A stretch of 64,000 bases of DNA, from NCBI GenBank assembly GCA_004352715.1, contig SCFE01000041.1:990859-1054858 (forward strand), in the 5' to 3' direction. Below are positions 1-10,817 of the stretch, one piece after another. The notes beneath the pieces are model-generated. The model saw nothing but the letters and a program-made list of their open reading frames with translations, ran no database searches and was not told the DNA's origin. A program made the position numbers and the translations under genes. Position 1 is the stretch's first letter. Each line of letters starts with the position of its first letter. The stretch comes from Hofstenia miamia. Taxonomy: Eukaryota > Xenacoelomorpha > Acoela.

Positions 1-170
1 GGCTGACTATTACAAATAAACGTGAGAAAATTTTGTTTGATTTTTAACTTAGGATTTCAATATTTCTGTTATTTTTATAATTTTAAGAAGGGGACACAGC
101 TCATGTAGCAGTAAAATTTAAATGGGGACTCTTCATTCATAAAATACAATACACTTTAAACATCTCATAT

Positions 171-173
171 ATA

Positions 174-220
<47 letters not shown>

Positions 221-240
221 TATATATATATATATACATA
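171..240. repeat. (TA)n microsatellite
   Basis: A nearly pure TA dinucleotide tract. Similar tracts recur next to many gaps and transposon ends in this window. Confidence 0.95.
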
Positions 241-388
241 TGCAATGTTTAGAAATCGTATTTTTTAACGTTGTGGCAGCTTTTATGTTCTATAAGAGGA
301 AGTTTGAATTTGGCTTTGGGCAGCTGCATTCCTCAGAGTCCCCGCGCCATAGGATCAAGGCCTTAACGGCACATTACTATTTCTATAA

Positions 389-1185
389 CAGACTTGTCAA
401 CGAGCTGACATTTCAAAGCTCGGCTCGTTTAAATTTTGTGTAAGTTCGGCTTGGCTAGCCACATAGAATCTTTGAATGAGGCTGGTTTTAGTTCGATACT
501 TTTTTAAAAATATTGTGCTCAAAGAATTTTTTACATAGCTCTTCCTATCATTTAATAAACATTTCTTAAATAAGATTATAGGAAAGGCATACTGACTGCA
601 AAAAATAAGAAAAATCTCCATAATCAAATTAACAAGCAGAACTATAAACTTGCTTTGTCTAAAATAGGCTCGTTTTGGGCTCGTTGTATATCAAATACTG
701 TGCTCAAGCTCGTCTCGGCTTGTTAGAGGCTCNNNNNNNNNNNNNNNNNNNNNNNNNNNNNNNNNNNNNNNNNNNNNNNNNNNNNNNNNNNNNNNNNNNN
801 NNNNNNNNNNNNNNNNNNNNNNNNNNNNNNNNNNNNNNNNNNNNNNNNNNNNNNNNNNNNNNNNNNNNNNNNNNNNNNNNNNNNNNNNNNNNNNNNNNNN
901 NNNNNNNNNNNNNNNNNNNNNNNNNNNNNNNNNNNNNNNNNNNNNNNNNNNNNNNNNNNNNNNNNNNNNNNNNNNNNNNNNNNNNNNNNNNNNNNNNNNN
1001 NNNNNNNNNNNNNNNNNNNNNNNNNNNNNNNNNNNNNNNNNNNNNNNNNNNNNNNNNNNNNNNNNNNNNNNNNNNNNNNNNNNNNNNNNNNNNNNNNNNN
1101 NNNNNNNNNNNNNNNNNNNNNNNNNNNNNNNNNNNNNNNNNNNNNNNNNNNNNNNNGTTAGAGGCTCGGCTCGTTGACAAGTCTG
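389..1185. mobile_element. hAT-type non-autonomous element with gap inside
   Basis: The ends are inverted repeats: CAGACTTGTCAACGAGC at the left (389) and its complement ending at 1185. They are flanked by an 8-bp near-direct repeat, TTCTATAA (381-388) and TTCCATAA (1186-1193), which is the target-site size of hAT transposons. Inside the left end are repeated GAGC/GCTC motifs such as AGCTCGGCTCGTTTAAATTTTG. No transposase is visible, but 733-1156 is unsequenced. A related right end lies at 56596-56658. The element sits 54 bp past the stop codon of the receptor gene, in what would be its 3' untranslated region. Confidence 0.8.
733..1156. other. Assembly gap
   Basis: Run of 424 N. The 11 bases before it (GTTAGAGGCTC) are repeated just after it, so the true gap may be smaller or the sequence may overlap. 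Confidence 0.99.
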
Positions 1186-1239
1186 TTCCATAACCACAGA
1201 CAAGCCCGCGCATAATATTTGTGGTACTCAACATGCAAC

Positions 1240-2355
1240 TTACGCTTTTTTAAAATAACCGTTTCTTGAGCCTTCAGCAGGATCCCAAAGATGTGCTTTA
1301 TCATCGTAAATATAGAAACACGTTGTACATGCTCTGTAATTCAAACTGTCGGGATTATTCCACACTACGACAGAAATGCGATAGCTATGCAAAAATCCAA
1401 TGATCTTTGCAAAAATCAAAGGGCAGCTAAAAGTAAAATATAGCAAACTCCCCATCAAACAAATCCGAGTAAATCGTTTTTTTGCCTTGCTAACAAATTC
1501 GCTGTTTGACTTGGAAGTGTATATATAGGTGTAAATTGCAGCTTGAAGTAACACCGGAACAATAATAGTGAATGCCATTTCTATGGAGTAGTTAAGAATT
1601 TTATGCTTGCCAACAATAAAGATATCAGGAGCTCTAAAAGGTATTACATAATTTTTGTAAATTGGAAATACACCAAATACACAATGAATTGAGAGGTCGT
1701 AAATTACCCATCTTGAATTAAAATCCATGAAATCCCAAGAGGCAGCAAATGAGTACCAAATACTAAGTGAAACTGATAATATAATCAGAATGCTAAGACA
1801 AATCAAACGATTTTTTTTTGTTAAGTAATCCTTTGATGCTACAGGACAATTGGACAGTAAGAGTCTTTCAAAGGCAATTACCACCAATAACATCGGCGAC
1901 ATGAATTGGTTGAACGCACGAACAGCATTAATTATTCTGCATACGTAAAAATATTTTGGAAATACAAAATCAATCGTATGAGATGTATATGTTAGTTCTC
2001 CAAAAATTAGTTTGGGATTAATTAGTTCTATTGACATGAATGTCAAACGGATGGCTAAGTTCAGAAAATCAACAACCGTGCCTGCAAGAAGAAACAGATA
2101 ATTGAAATTGCTTTTTCTTATTTCCAAATAAAGAAAAATTCCTAGAAGTGTATTGAGCGGAATTCCTAGGAAAAGTCCAATTGCGCAAATAACAATGTTT
2201 GTTGCGTTCATTACATTATAAGCTGGTTTGGACATGTGCTGAAATGTATGTCTATTGGATTCATAATCTCTACGCCAATTTGGAAACTCACAGGGAGGTT
2301 TAAACTTTTTCGTAAACACAACAACATCTGAATAGAATCCACGGCCTTTGGGATC
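1240..2355 (-). CDS. Seven-transmembrane exon of an LDLa-containing rhodopsin-like GPCR
   Basis: Terminal exon of 371 codons. It starts at an acceptor (TTTAG|GATCCC, AG at 2357-2356), not at a methionine, and ends at the stop at 1240. Counting from the exon start, membrane segments lie near 52-76, 87-108, 135-165, 184-204, 255-280 and 298-321. Family marks are visible: Gly-Ile-Pro-Leu-Asn in TM1, Leu-Ala-x3-Asp in TM2, Cys139 before TM3, Phe-Glu-Arg 162-164 in place of the usual D/E-R-Y, Trp in TM4, Cys225 in loop 2 (likely disulfide to Cys139), Pro267 in TM5 and Cys311-Pro312 in TM6. TM7 is doubtful: the expected NPxxY region reads polar (LWDPAEGSRNGYF). The protein would sit in the plasma membrane and signal through G proteins; no ligand can be inferred. 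The phase-0 acceptor fits the donor of the LDLa exon at 3181. Confidence 0.8.
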   Translation of the reverse strand, partial: DPKGRGFYSDVVVFTKKFKPPCEFPNWRRDYESNRHTFQHMSKPAYNVMNATNIVICAIGLFLGIPLNTLLGIFLYLEIRKSNFNYLFLLAGTVVDFLNLAIRLTFMSIELINPKLIFGELTYTSHTIDFVFPKYFYVCRIINAVRAFNQFMSPMLLVVIAFERLLLSNCPVASKDYLTKKNRLICLSILIILSVSLSIWYSFAASWDFMDFNSRWVIYDLSIHCVFGVFPIYKNYVIPFRAPDIFIVGKHKILNYSIEMAFTIIVPVLLQAAIYTYIYTSKSNSEFVSKAKKRFTRICLMGSLLYFTFSCPLIFAKIIGFLHSYRISVVVWNNPDSLNYRACTTCFYIYDDKAHLWDPAEGSRNGYFKKA

Positions 2356-3180
2356 CTAAATATATTCAATAAAATTTACAAAGACCAATAAACAACTATT
2401 CGCCTCACTTATTTATATAAATGACATAAATTCGAATGCACAGTCATTTGGATGTAATAAAATACAACTACATGTACGTATAAGATAAAAGTTATTACAG
2501 TTTATATCCATTCAAAGAAAATTCATCTTTTATTCAAGTAAGCTAGGAATTAATAAAAACATCGATTTATTCTTAAACTTTTTTTGACACACCTGGATTA
2601 TTATTGCAATATATTGCATTCCTAATAATTTACTGTAAGGTAGTGCTTGGTATATAAATCTCTCCTTATAATTTAGCTCTTAATGCCAATGGGCAGGAAG
2701 AACTCTTCACAGAAATGCACCAACATGGAAAATGTAAAGTATTTAACGTTTCAGATATGACTTACCAAACAATTTGAGAAGCATTATTTTCTAGATTACG
2801 ATCAAGAAAAAAGTGGTAGATGAAGTAGTAACACTACTCTGTTTACTGTAAAAAGTTCAGAACTAAGTTTCTTCTTAGTAACTACCATACATACTTAAAA
2901 TACTTTACTGAATCCTTTCGTAGAAAATGGGATTGCTGTTTTCATTAACTATTAATTGTCAGGTTCTATTTTGTGCTGATTATAAACAAAAGTCTTCATT
3001 CAAGAATGATTTCTGAAAAGATGATCATGATCTGTTTGTAGTACTATACATAAACGATTTGCATAAATCAATATGTAATAAAATAATAAAATTTTTGTTC
3101 AGAAATAGTTCGAGCAGAATGTATGACACATACAATTCGGCCTCCTTATATGCACTAATTATTAGTAACTAATATGTTAC
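2356..3180 (-). other. Intron of the LDLa-GPCR gene
   Basis: Intron of 825 bp bounded by GAG|GTAACA (donor, GT at 3180-3179) and TTTAG|GAT (acceptor). AT-rich, with no other gene seen on either strand. Confidence 0.7.
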
Positions 3181-3458
3181 CTCGTAATAAGCATGTGCTT
3201 CGTGGTCAAATGCCAATGAAGAATCACAATAAGAGCTTCTCTTTGCTCGCGTTGAACAAATGTCTCGAAAAATAATGTCCATTATTCGTTTGCAATCTTG
3301 GTAGTTATCACAAATCTGGTTTTGAGGAAGGCATGTTAATAGTGAATTCTGGGTGCATTCAAGACAGCCTTTGTCAGCACTACAGATCTCGCTTTCATCG
3401 GTTGAATCCACCACATCATCGATATTGCAATCGTACTTTTGATTGCAAAGCTGTGATT
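3181..3458 (-). CDS. LDLa/stalk exon of the GPCR gene
   Basis: Internal exon of 278 nt. The acceptor is TTTTTCAG|AATCACAG with the exon start at 3458; the donor is GAG|GTAACA after 3181. It encodes a cysteine-rich ectodomain piece. It begins inside one LDL-receptor class A module (CNQKYDCNIDD... then STDESE, the calcium-binding acidic cluster) and continues through a second Cys-rich module (CSADKGCLEC... CDNYQDC). It ends with a stalk carrying RAKR, a possible furin-type cleavage motif, just before the membrane exon. The entry phase is 1 and the exit phase is 0, and the exit phase matches the next exon at 2355. LDLa modules bind ligands or partner proteins outside the cell. The upstream exon that supplies phase 1 has not been found. 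Confidence 0.75.
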
Positions 3459-3806
3459 CTGAAAAACATTTTTTTGAATCTCTAAACAGATTTCAGGCTA
3501 AACGCTTAAACCTGATAACAATATATTGATAAATTTCTTTAAGAAGTAACAGTAAGCCAAATGCAGATTTAGTGATATTTTTCAAATATATTGCTTTTGT
3601 TTAAGGTCAATGACACATTTTGTGAACATCACTGTTTGGGATAAGCGTAATTAACATATGTGTCATTAATTTGGTGAAAATAGACAGAAAACAATTTTAA
3701 AATATGTTAATATATTATTTATGCATATACAAATAGAGTAAACCCGCTATTTACTCGAATTTTTAAAGTTAGAGGCAATAGATAGAAACATAATATTTAA
3801 TATTAG

Positions 3807-3840
<34 letters not shown>

Positions 3841-3974
3841 GCATGTATGAATATGTGCATAGAGCATAGGGTATATATACATACAAATTTGTGTAAACCA
3901 CTGTTTTTTTAATGGCAACTGCATTATTTATTTATACAAAGGAAGCCTTAGGTTATATTTTCTTAGGATTTCTA
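3459..3974. other. Intronic or intergenic AT-rich sequence
   Basis: No coding signal seen. Contains a (TA)n tract at about 3810-3838. Confidence 0.6.
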
Positions 3975-5605
3975 CAAAAATTAGAGGAGGCGACATATTA
4001 TTGATGGTATCAAAGCATTTTTATCAAAAAATTCCGTCAAGATCCAAATGTTCAAAATGCCCAATTTGAGAGGTTGTGATTAGAAATTATAATATCAAAT
4101 GTAAAACATTTAATAAATTTAAGTTTTTGCAATAATCGAAGAACCTTTAGTAAGTTTTCTGCAATGTTATCCTCTGAATTATCACAAGAAATGATTGAAA
4201 ATATGCGCAAAATTCAAGATATTATAGACATTTTCGGTTTAGAAGTACTCAATAAAACAATACCAACTCATATTAATGAAAAAAATTAAAAATTTGATTG
4301 ACTATGATTACAGATATTTTGAACCATAAAAATTTCACTACAATAGTTACAGATTTCATCATTTCTGATCATCTAATTACGGGTACAACATATGATAAAA
4401 TGAAATTAAACAAAGCGAAGAAATTTATATATTACAATAATTCTAAAAGATTTAGCAAACCAGAATTAGTGTTTGACCTACTAAACAATGTCTATTAATG
4501 AGAAACTAAGGTTTATCAATGAGAATTAGGATCAATTAATAAGCAAACTCTGTTCAGTTGTAAAGAAGATCCTTTATTCAAATCAAACAGAGTTCCTACT
4601 TAGAAACTATGGATTTTAGAAAATTCTAAGAAACTCAGTCTCGGAAAAGCATTAGGCCCATAGAAATTTCTCAATATCAACAAATGCATCCAAAAATTGT
4701 AAGTGAGATCTAAATTCATTTTTTAAATTTTTTTTCAAAAAAATGAAAAAATGCTCTCAAAAGTGGACATATGTTAATAAGTTTTTGAGACCACATTCGA
4801 ATATACAAACTGAATACCTACTTGATATGAAAGAAAATCATGTGTACAATGAATTAGAAATATCAAATTTATTTAATGACGATTTCATAAAATTTGATGG
4901 AATTCATTATAATGTCACGACCAAAATTGAAAAGCATGACAATTTGAAGTTCAATGCATATTTTTTAGATATATCTCCTTACATCATTTCTAAACGCTGC
5001 AAAATGCGTAAATATTGGCAGAACTAAAGGAATGTGTAAGTATCTTGTTTGGTTTTTAAATGAATCACCAAATGTTATAGCAATAAACTTTATGCAAATT
5101 ACTTAATGAATGCAACAAATATCTTGATGAACTAAAAGTTACAAAAGCTATTCCAATCTATAAAAAATTCTAAGCAACACTTCCTCAAATTGCAGGCTTA
5201 TATCAATTTTAACTGGAATTAATAAGATATTTTACAATCTAATTAATTGTTACTTTAGAAAATACACTTTATTAAATCCAAATTGATTTGGATTTAGAAA
5301 AAGGCTTTCCAACTATGAATGCTTTTTTGGATACAATAGAAGATTAGAGGCAACTCAGGTAGAAATGAAAGTGTTTACATTATGTCTTTAGATCTTGAAA
5401 ATGCATTCAATTCAATAGATTATGGAATAATCACTTAAGAATGTCAGATTGATTTAGCTCATCTTCACTAATGTCTGATTACTTATGTAATAGATTTCAA
5501 TTTGTACAATTTATAAAGAAATCATCAAGTCTTCTAAAAACTGAACAAGGTGTTGCACAAAGTTCTTTCTGAGTATCTATATAAATGATGTTTTAATTCA
5601 TTTAT
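3975..5605 (+). mobile_element. CR1/Jockey-like LINE pseudogene, endonuclease and RT parts
   Basis: Frames change often, but the order of pieces is that of a non-LTR retrotransposon. An apurinic-type endonuclease starts near 3980 (RGGDILLMVSKHFYQK-like) and its C-terminal end is in 4298-4498 (TIVTDFIISDHLIT). The linker before RT is 4743-5027 (NLFNDDFIKFDG). RT finger and palm pieces run to about 5590 (NPNQFGFRK near 5280; a motif-A-like SLDLENAFNSIDY near 5390; an IYINDVL piece just before the microsatellite). Many stops and frameshifts show it is dead. The 5' end is truncated, and the 3' part is lost where an (ATC)n tract begins. Confidence 0.75.
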
Positions 5606-5610
5606 GAATG

Positions 5611-5611
<1 letters not shown>

Positions 5612-5671
<60 letters not shown>
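5612..5671. repeat. (ATC)n microsatellite
   Basis: Twenty uninterrupted ATC units. Translations through it give poly-Ser or poly-Asp and are not genes. Confidence 0.98.
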
Positions 5672-5672
<1 letters not shown>

Positions 5673-6200
5673 ACACCAACAAAGTTTTCATTTTTTAAAG
5701 CTAAAATGAGGTACAAACATTACTGCGTAAAATTTAGAGACAAGCCGAAACTTTCCACTTCATCTAAGCTTAAACCAAACTATGGGTACCTAACAGCTTC
5801 TACAACTCTGCTAAAGCTTTATTATTGAATGATATTAATCCTTAAAATCATAGTGTAACCACCAGGACCTATCAAAGTTGAATTGCAATTAATTGGTAGG
5901 GGCCAATCAATTAATTGAAACTGGGTCGGCCTCCAATCAATTAATCAATTAGTTGGCAATAAATTGAAACAATATTTAATAACAAGATTTTATAACTCGT
6001 GAACAAAATCATTCGTGAATAATATGTATTAATTTATGAACTGGAAAACACATTACTTGTTTCAAAATTGTAGTATACAAAAATGTCATTCCACAACCAC
6101 AACACGATTTTAAATGTCTGCTAAGGTCAATGGGTTCCAAAATCGTATGTTGATTTTAAGGAAAAAGCTGCATTTTCAGATTTAGTGGCAGCAACGACTG
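5672..6200. other. Unassigned, with AATTAATTG-type repeats
   Basis: No gene recognised. Between 5877 and 5970 the motif CAATTAATTG and variants recur in both orientations around GGTAGGGGCCAATC. This may be the eroded end of a DNA transposon, possibly the neighbouring hAT element. Confidence 0.4.
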
Positions 6201-7037
6201 TCAATAGTCATTAAATGCATATCCAGAAGTACTAAAGAATCTTTCGCATATATTGGACGTTGGAATTAAAAATCGACAGTCCAGGTACTCGGATGAGCCT
6301 CCCTCCTTGCGTTTCTGTAAGAGCGTATTTGTGAAATCAGAAGATGTTACAGCTGGGTTTTCTTCGGCACTTATGAGAAGAGATGACGCAATACCTTTCT
6401 CCGTATTTGTCAGTGTAGCAGCTCTGCCATTCAATATTTTCACAATGCTATTTTCGAAAGACGGCGAATGAACAATTGTAGCATCTGTAGAAAGATAAAA
6501 TGACGTACTTGGATGAATTAGCATTATTGCATCAAAAAGAGTACGAACATCAGCCAAACTCGTTGAATTTCTTTGCAGAACCTTTGTTACTGATTCGAGT
6601 TTCACTAAAATATCCTGCAATTTTCGAATTTCAAGATTTTCCAGTGCAGAAAGCATAAAATCTGCTAGTTCAGTCATGCCTTCAAAGTGGCAAAGCTTAG
6701 GCTTAATTTTCAAATACCGATCTACCATTGCAGCTGTACTGCTCCAGCGCGTTTTGCTTCGTTGTTTTGCGTTCAGATTAGTATATTGTCTTAATTCACC
6801 AGCAAGTTTTAAGTTTTTCATTTTTCCCATTAACCCATTCGTTTTACCCAGAATGGTCTTATATTCCTCCATTAATCCATTAACAGCTAGGTTAAATCTG
6901 TGAGATGCGCACCCAATAAATGGAAGTTTGCATAAGTTGCTGAGTGCTTTGTTGGTATTTGTATTATCACCAGTTAAATTGCAATTAATTGTACCCCAAT
7001 TCAATTTTGATATGACTTGGTAACCACATGTTTTCAC
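6201..7037 (-). pseudogene. hAT-family transposase fragment
   Basis: An open frame of 278 codons resembling the middle and C-terminal part of hAT transposases. CASHRFNLAVN lies near residue 44 and TRWSSTAAMVDRYLKI near residue 96. At the C-terminus is the hAT dimerisation signature (LIPTSNICERFFSTSGYAF). Full-length hAT transposases run to roughly 600 residues, so the BED zinc finger and the N-terminal part of the catalytic domain are missing. The frame stops a few codons after the dimerisation motif. Upstream sequence (7038-7340) shows no convincing continuation. Most likely a 5'-deleted transposon; a domesticated gene is less likely because the catalytic half is absent. Terminal inverted repeats were not identified. 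Confidence 0.8.
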
Positions 7038-7589
7038 TCTTCTTCATCGAATTTTCAACATTTTTTCACCAAGCGAAAGTAAGAAGTACATGGATATTTA
7101 AGCATCTATTCAAAAATATGGTTCTTTGTTCTGATAAATAGCTTTCGAATTCTCGCTATGCCTACTGTTTAGGCGATAAGGTGGTCCAAAGTTCATGAGA
7201 GAATCACCAATCATAATTTAAACAGCCCACTGTGCCTCAATTTCAGATCTGACTTTACGAAAAGAGCACCTAAATGGTTTGCGAACCGAGACAGCTTTAT
7301 AACGGCAATGAAAGAGGAGAAAGTCTTGTATTTTTGGCTGGGTGATTATTCCCCACACAACATGTTGTGTTGTTTACACAACAACTTTATAATCCCACGC
7401 AACACACAACGGCAAGCCTGAATATTCTAGAGTATACATTTTTTAATACGCTAATCTGCTCTGAGTATTGTGATAATGTATTATTTAGTTTATAAGCTAA
7501 TTGATAATAATAAATATTTCCGAACTGAATTCTCCGTTTTTGTAATTACAATATAATAATTTAGTTGGTTATTTTTCCATACTGCTTTA
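7038..7589. other. No gene; short ACAACA palindromes
   Basis: Near 7350-7405 there is self-complementary sequence built on ACACAACATGTTGTGTTG and a nearby second copy. This could be the end of a transposon. Otherwise nothing recognised. Confidence 0.35.
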
Positions 7590-9470
7590 TTGATGGTAGC
7601 ACATTAAATTGAATTGTTTACAGGTAAAAACTGGTAGTTCAATGCAAAAAGATCTTGACACGCTGTACTCCCCCTAGTAAATACGTTTGGAAAATTTGGC
7701 AAATATTTGCCAAATATTTGGATAAAAATGCATAATTTTTGTAAATGGAAATATTCCAAATATTTGGCAAATATTTGCCAAATAATTGCCAAATTTTCCA
7801 AATTTGTACAATTTGTACATCCATTATTTTACAGCTTATTTGAATAAATAAAAGTGTGCGTAATATATAATAAACTATTTCAAACATTTTTGAAACCAAT
7901 ATAACGAAAATTTCAACTTTTTATTGACTACTATTATAAACAATTAAAATATTTATATATCTAAGAATAATTTATGCAACATTTAAGTACGCAATTAGTA
8001 CTAGTTATGGACTAGCGTTATCACCTGTGTTCATTTACTTTTTTATGTTCATACCAGAAATAATTTTTAAATCTACCATACTTATATGTGTTTAAATTAT
8101 AATTCATAATTGCCATAATTTTGAGTGAATTGTTATGAAATATAAACAAGCTTATTTGGTATATAATCAATGTTGCCTTAGTTTGAAATTATGATGTTGA
8201 CTGACATGCCAATGCATAAATGCAATTGGTTGGCAGTTGATTGCTGTAGTTTAGACCATGACTTGTTGGGTCTTGGGTCTCTACATCTCTGTATACACTC
8301 AAATGTATACTTTGTAGGCAGTGTAATCAGCTGCTGTAATGAAATTCTAATGCTTTGAATAAATGTATGCCTGTAATTGTTTAATATATTTAATGTGCCA
8401 AATATTTGGCAAATTCTTGGAAAGTTTGCAAATTATTTGGAAAATTTGCCAAATATTTGGAAAGTTTGCATAAAATTTGGAAAATTTGCCAAATTTTTGG
8501 CAAATATTTGCCAAATATTTGGAATCGATTTGCAAATCCTTTCCAAATATTTGGCAAAAATTTGGCAATTTTTTGCCAAATTTATTTACTAGGGCCTGTT
8601 CTTGTGCAAATTCAATGAAATTTTCTTATTGTAAGTTTCATCAAATGATTATCGGAAAACATGATCCTAGTATTAGGAAAATTGGAAACTTTGACATAAA
8701 TCTTGTGAGTTCAGAAAAAGATCTCGGTCTTATTATTGATGATACTTTATCATGGTCATCTAACATAAATGAGCTGTTGTGAAAACCTTATAAATTCTTT
8801 TTCCATATTAAAAGAGCTCTATCTGCTCTTCTACCAACTATGCAAAAAATTAAGGCGTTTAACTCATATGTCAGACCTGTTGCTTGTTATGCATCTCAGT
8901 GCTGGTCAGCCACAAGAAAAGAGATGAGAAATATCGAAAGCCTACAACAACAAGCTACTAAATGGATGCTAAATGATTATGATCTAAGCTATAAGGAGAA
9001 GCTGTTAACTTTAAATATGCTACCACTGGTATTAGGTATTGAACTGGAAAGCTTGATATTCTTTTGTAAAATTGTCAACGGTCGATTTGATATGACATGG
9101 AGCGATAAACTTTATCTTAACCCAGGAAATCATGAAGGCAGAAGAAAGCTTGATATTTTTATTTTAAAAAAGACCAAAAGGCTAAAATAGTATTCAAATT
9201 TTTGGATGAGAATTCCAAGGATAGCAAATTCATTGCCATATCGAATTAACTTTTTAGAATTGCCTGGTTTAAACGTCACTTGTATACTCTATATTGGAAT
9301 TTCTTTCGACGAGAATTCTTGGTTGAAAATCTCTGCACATGGTCTATAAAATGCTTATGTAGTAATTGCAGAAACATCAAAATGAACCTAGATGTATATT
9401 TGTAAGGTATATTACCCAAATAGTTTTTGTATATCAGAGGCTCACGCACTTCAGTTGAATCTGTAAATAC

Positions 9471-9475
<5 letters not shown>
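7590..9475 (+). mobile_element. CR1/Jockey-like LINE 3' end, split by a MITE
   Basis: The RT C-terminal part begins about 7590 (SSMQKDLDTLYS at 7633-7670). It is interrupted by the element at 7672-8594 and resumes in frame at 8595 (CANSMKFSYCKF). Family marks follow: SSEKDLGLIIDDTLSWSSNIN (8709-8772, read with few breaks), YVRPVACYASQCWS (about 8866) and LQQQATKWMLNDYDLSYKEKL (about 8943-9003). A stop at 8780 separates two open pieces. The element ends in a TGTAAATACATTT(ATT)n tail at 9472, typical of LINE 3' microsatellite tails. It is dead and 5'-truncated. Confidence 0.8.
7672..8594. mobile_element. Palindrome-rich MITE/foldback element inserted in a LINE
   Basis: It starts CCCTAGTAAATA (7672) and ends with the exact complement, TATTTACTAGGG (8594). 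Just inside each end (7683-7810 and 8397-8580) are dense self-complementary units built from TTTGG, CAAATATTTGCC and CCAAATATTTGG, which translate as recurring NIWQIF/FGKF in several frames. The core (7815-8396) is AT-rich without coding capacity. Removing the element restores the reading frame of the host LINE, with only a CC shared by both flanks, so the boundaries are well fixed. Confidence 0.8.
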
Positions 9476-9515
<40 letters not shown>

Positions 9516-9534
9516 TATTATTATTAGTATTATT
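9472..9534. repeat. (ATT)n tract, LINE tail and target of the next element
   Basis: Mostly perfect ATT repeats with two interruptions. On the minus strand it reads AAT/TAA and abuts the 3' end of the R4/Dong-like element. Confidence 0.95.
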
Positions 9535-9581
9535 CTTACTTCTCACAGCTTCATGCTGGTATCCCTCTCAGCTCGGGGAAC

Positions 9582-10283
9582 TCACCAGTTCCCAGGGAGT
9601 CTGAGAGCTTTCCTCAGGACTCTAGCTGTTCCTAACAATGCTGCCTTCTGTGCTACTGCTCCTCCCCACTTTGGTACTCCCAACTCCTCCAAGTATCTCG
9701 TATGCTTCTTACTCACTGCTCCTAGTGCGCCTACTACTACCGGGACTACTTCAACATTCATTAACTTCCACAGCCTTTCTATTTCCTCTGCCAACTCTCT
9801 ATACTTGTCTATCTTCTGTTTCTCCTTGCTTTCTACATTTCTGTCCTTAGGTACTGCTATGTCTATCACTGTTCCTGATCTTTTCTCTTTGTCTACCACT
9901 ACTATGTCTGGCCTCCGTGCTTCTATCACTTTGCTCGTCTGTATGTTGAAGTCCCACAGTATCTTAACCTTCTCATTTTCTATGACGCCCTGTGGCTTGT
10001 GCTCATACCACTTGTCTCCTGCTTCTAACCCATGCTGCCTGCTCAAACTCCAGTGTACCATTCTTCCCACCTTGTCATGCCTGAACTTATACTCATTCTG
10101 TGCCAACTTCTCACACCCTGCTATCAGATGATCTACTGTCTCTGCCTCTTTCTTACATAGCCTACACTTATCACTTACTTCTACTCTTCTGTCTATATGC
10201 TTCTTCACCCAGTTTGTTCTTATTGCTTGCTCCTGTGCTGCCATTATCAGTGCTTCTGTTTCTCTCTTCAGTCCTGCCTTCTT
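9582..10283 (-). pseudogene. Endonuclease (RLE) domain segment of the R4/Dong-like ORF
   Basis: About 233 codons after the in-frame TGA at 10284. It holds the CCHC knuckle at about residue 43 and the PD-(D/E)XK-type endonuclease core (RPDIVVVDK about 40 residues after the last Cys region, followed by IDIAVPKDRN). It ends KALRLPGNW before the stop at 9582. The domain nicks target DNA to start reverse transcription. It is intact in itself and reads on in the same frame as the upstream part. Confidence 0.8.
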
Positions 10284-10286
10284 TCA

Positions 10287-10817
10287 CCACTTGTTGCTCT
10301 CTTCTCTGTCACACTTTTCTGTGTTCCTCCAGTATTCTCCATGCATTGCTTTCTGCCTATACCTTGTTTGTCTCTCTGATTCCATCCTACTCTGGTATAC
10401 CTTCTTTCCTTCACTCTCAGTTCTTATCTTCCTTAACTCCTTAGTGACCTCCAGTATTGACCCTCTAGGTTGTGCTTCTACATACTCCTTTAGCCCTAGT
10501 GCTTCTGCTTCTACAGTTTCCTCCACACTTAGCAGTCCTTTCCCTCCTTTATGCCTTGCCATGTACAACCTATCCACATCTCCATTTAGGTTGAAAGCCC
10601 TCTCTGCTGCTAGTACCTTCCTTGTCTCTCTGTCTAGCTCCCTAAGTTCATTCTTGTTCCATCTAACTATTCCTGCCGAATATCTCAACACTGGTATCGC
10701 CCATGTATTAATTGCTTTTATACTATTCTGCCCATTCAATGCTGATTTCTGTAGTACCTTCCTTACTCTCCTCTTGTATTCTTTCCTTAGCCTCATCTTC
10801 ATTTCCTTGTGATCTGT
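10287..10817 (-). pseudogene. Thumb/linker segment of the R4/Dong-like ORF
   Basis: Reads between the two in-frame TGA codons. It contains NTWAIPVLRYSAGIVRWNK and EARALGL-like helical sequence typical of the region between RT and endonuclease in R4-clade proteins. It is in the same frame as its neighbours, so the break is by stop codons only. Confidence 0.75.

Noticed and set aside
675-1234. Open frames crossing runs of N (also at 47668, 52844, 56006 and 60602)
   Set aside because: They are open only because N was translated as X.
5534-5828. Open frames giving poly-Asp and poly-Ser
   Set aside because: They are translations of the (ATC)n microsatellite in both directions.
8397-8580. CRISPR-like regular repeats
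   Set aside because: Spacing is irregular, there are no unique spacers, the context is an animal genome, and the units are MITE subterminal palindromes.
8347-8618. Several overlapping frames on both strands rich in NIWQIF/FGKF
   Set aside because: All come from the TTTGG/CAAATATTTGCC palindromes of the MITE, which read similarly on both strands.
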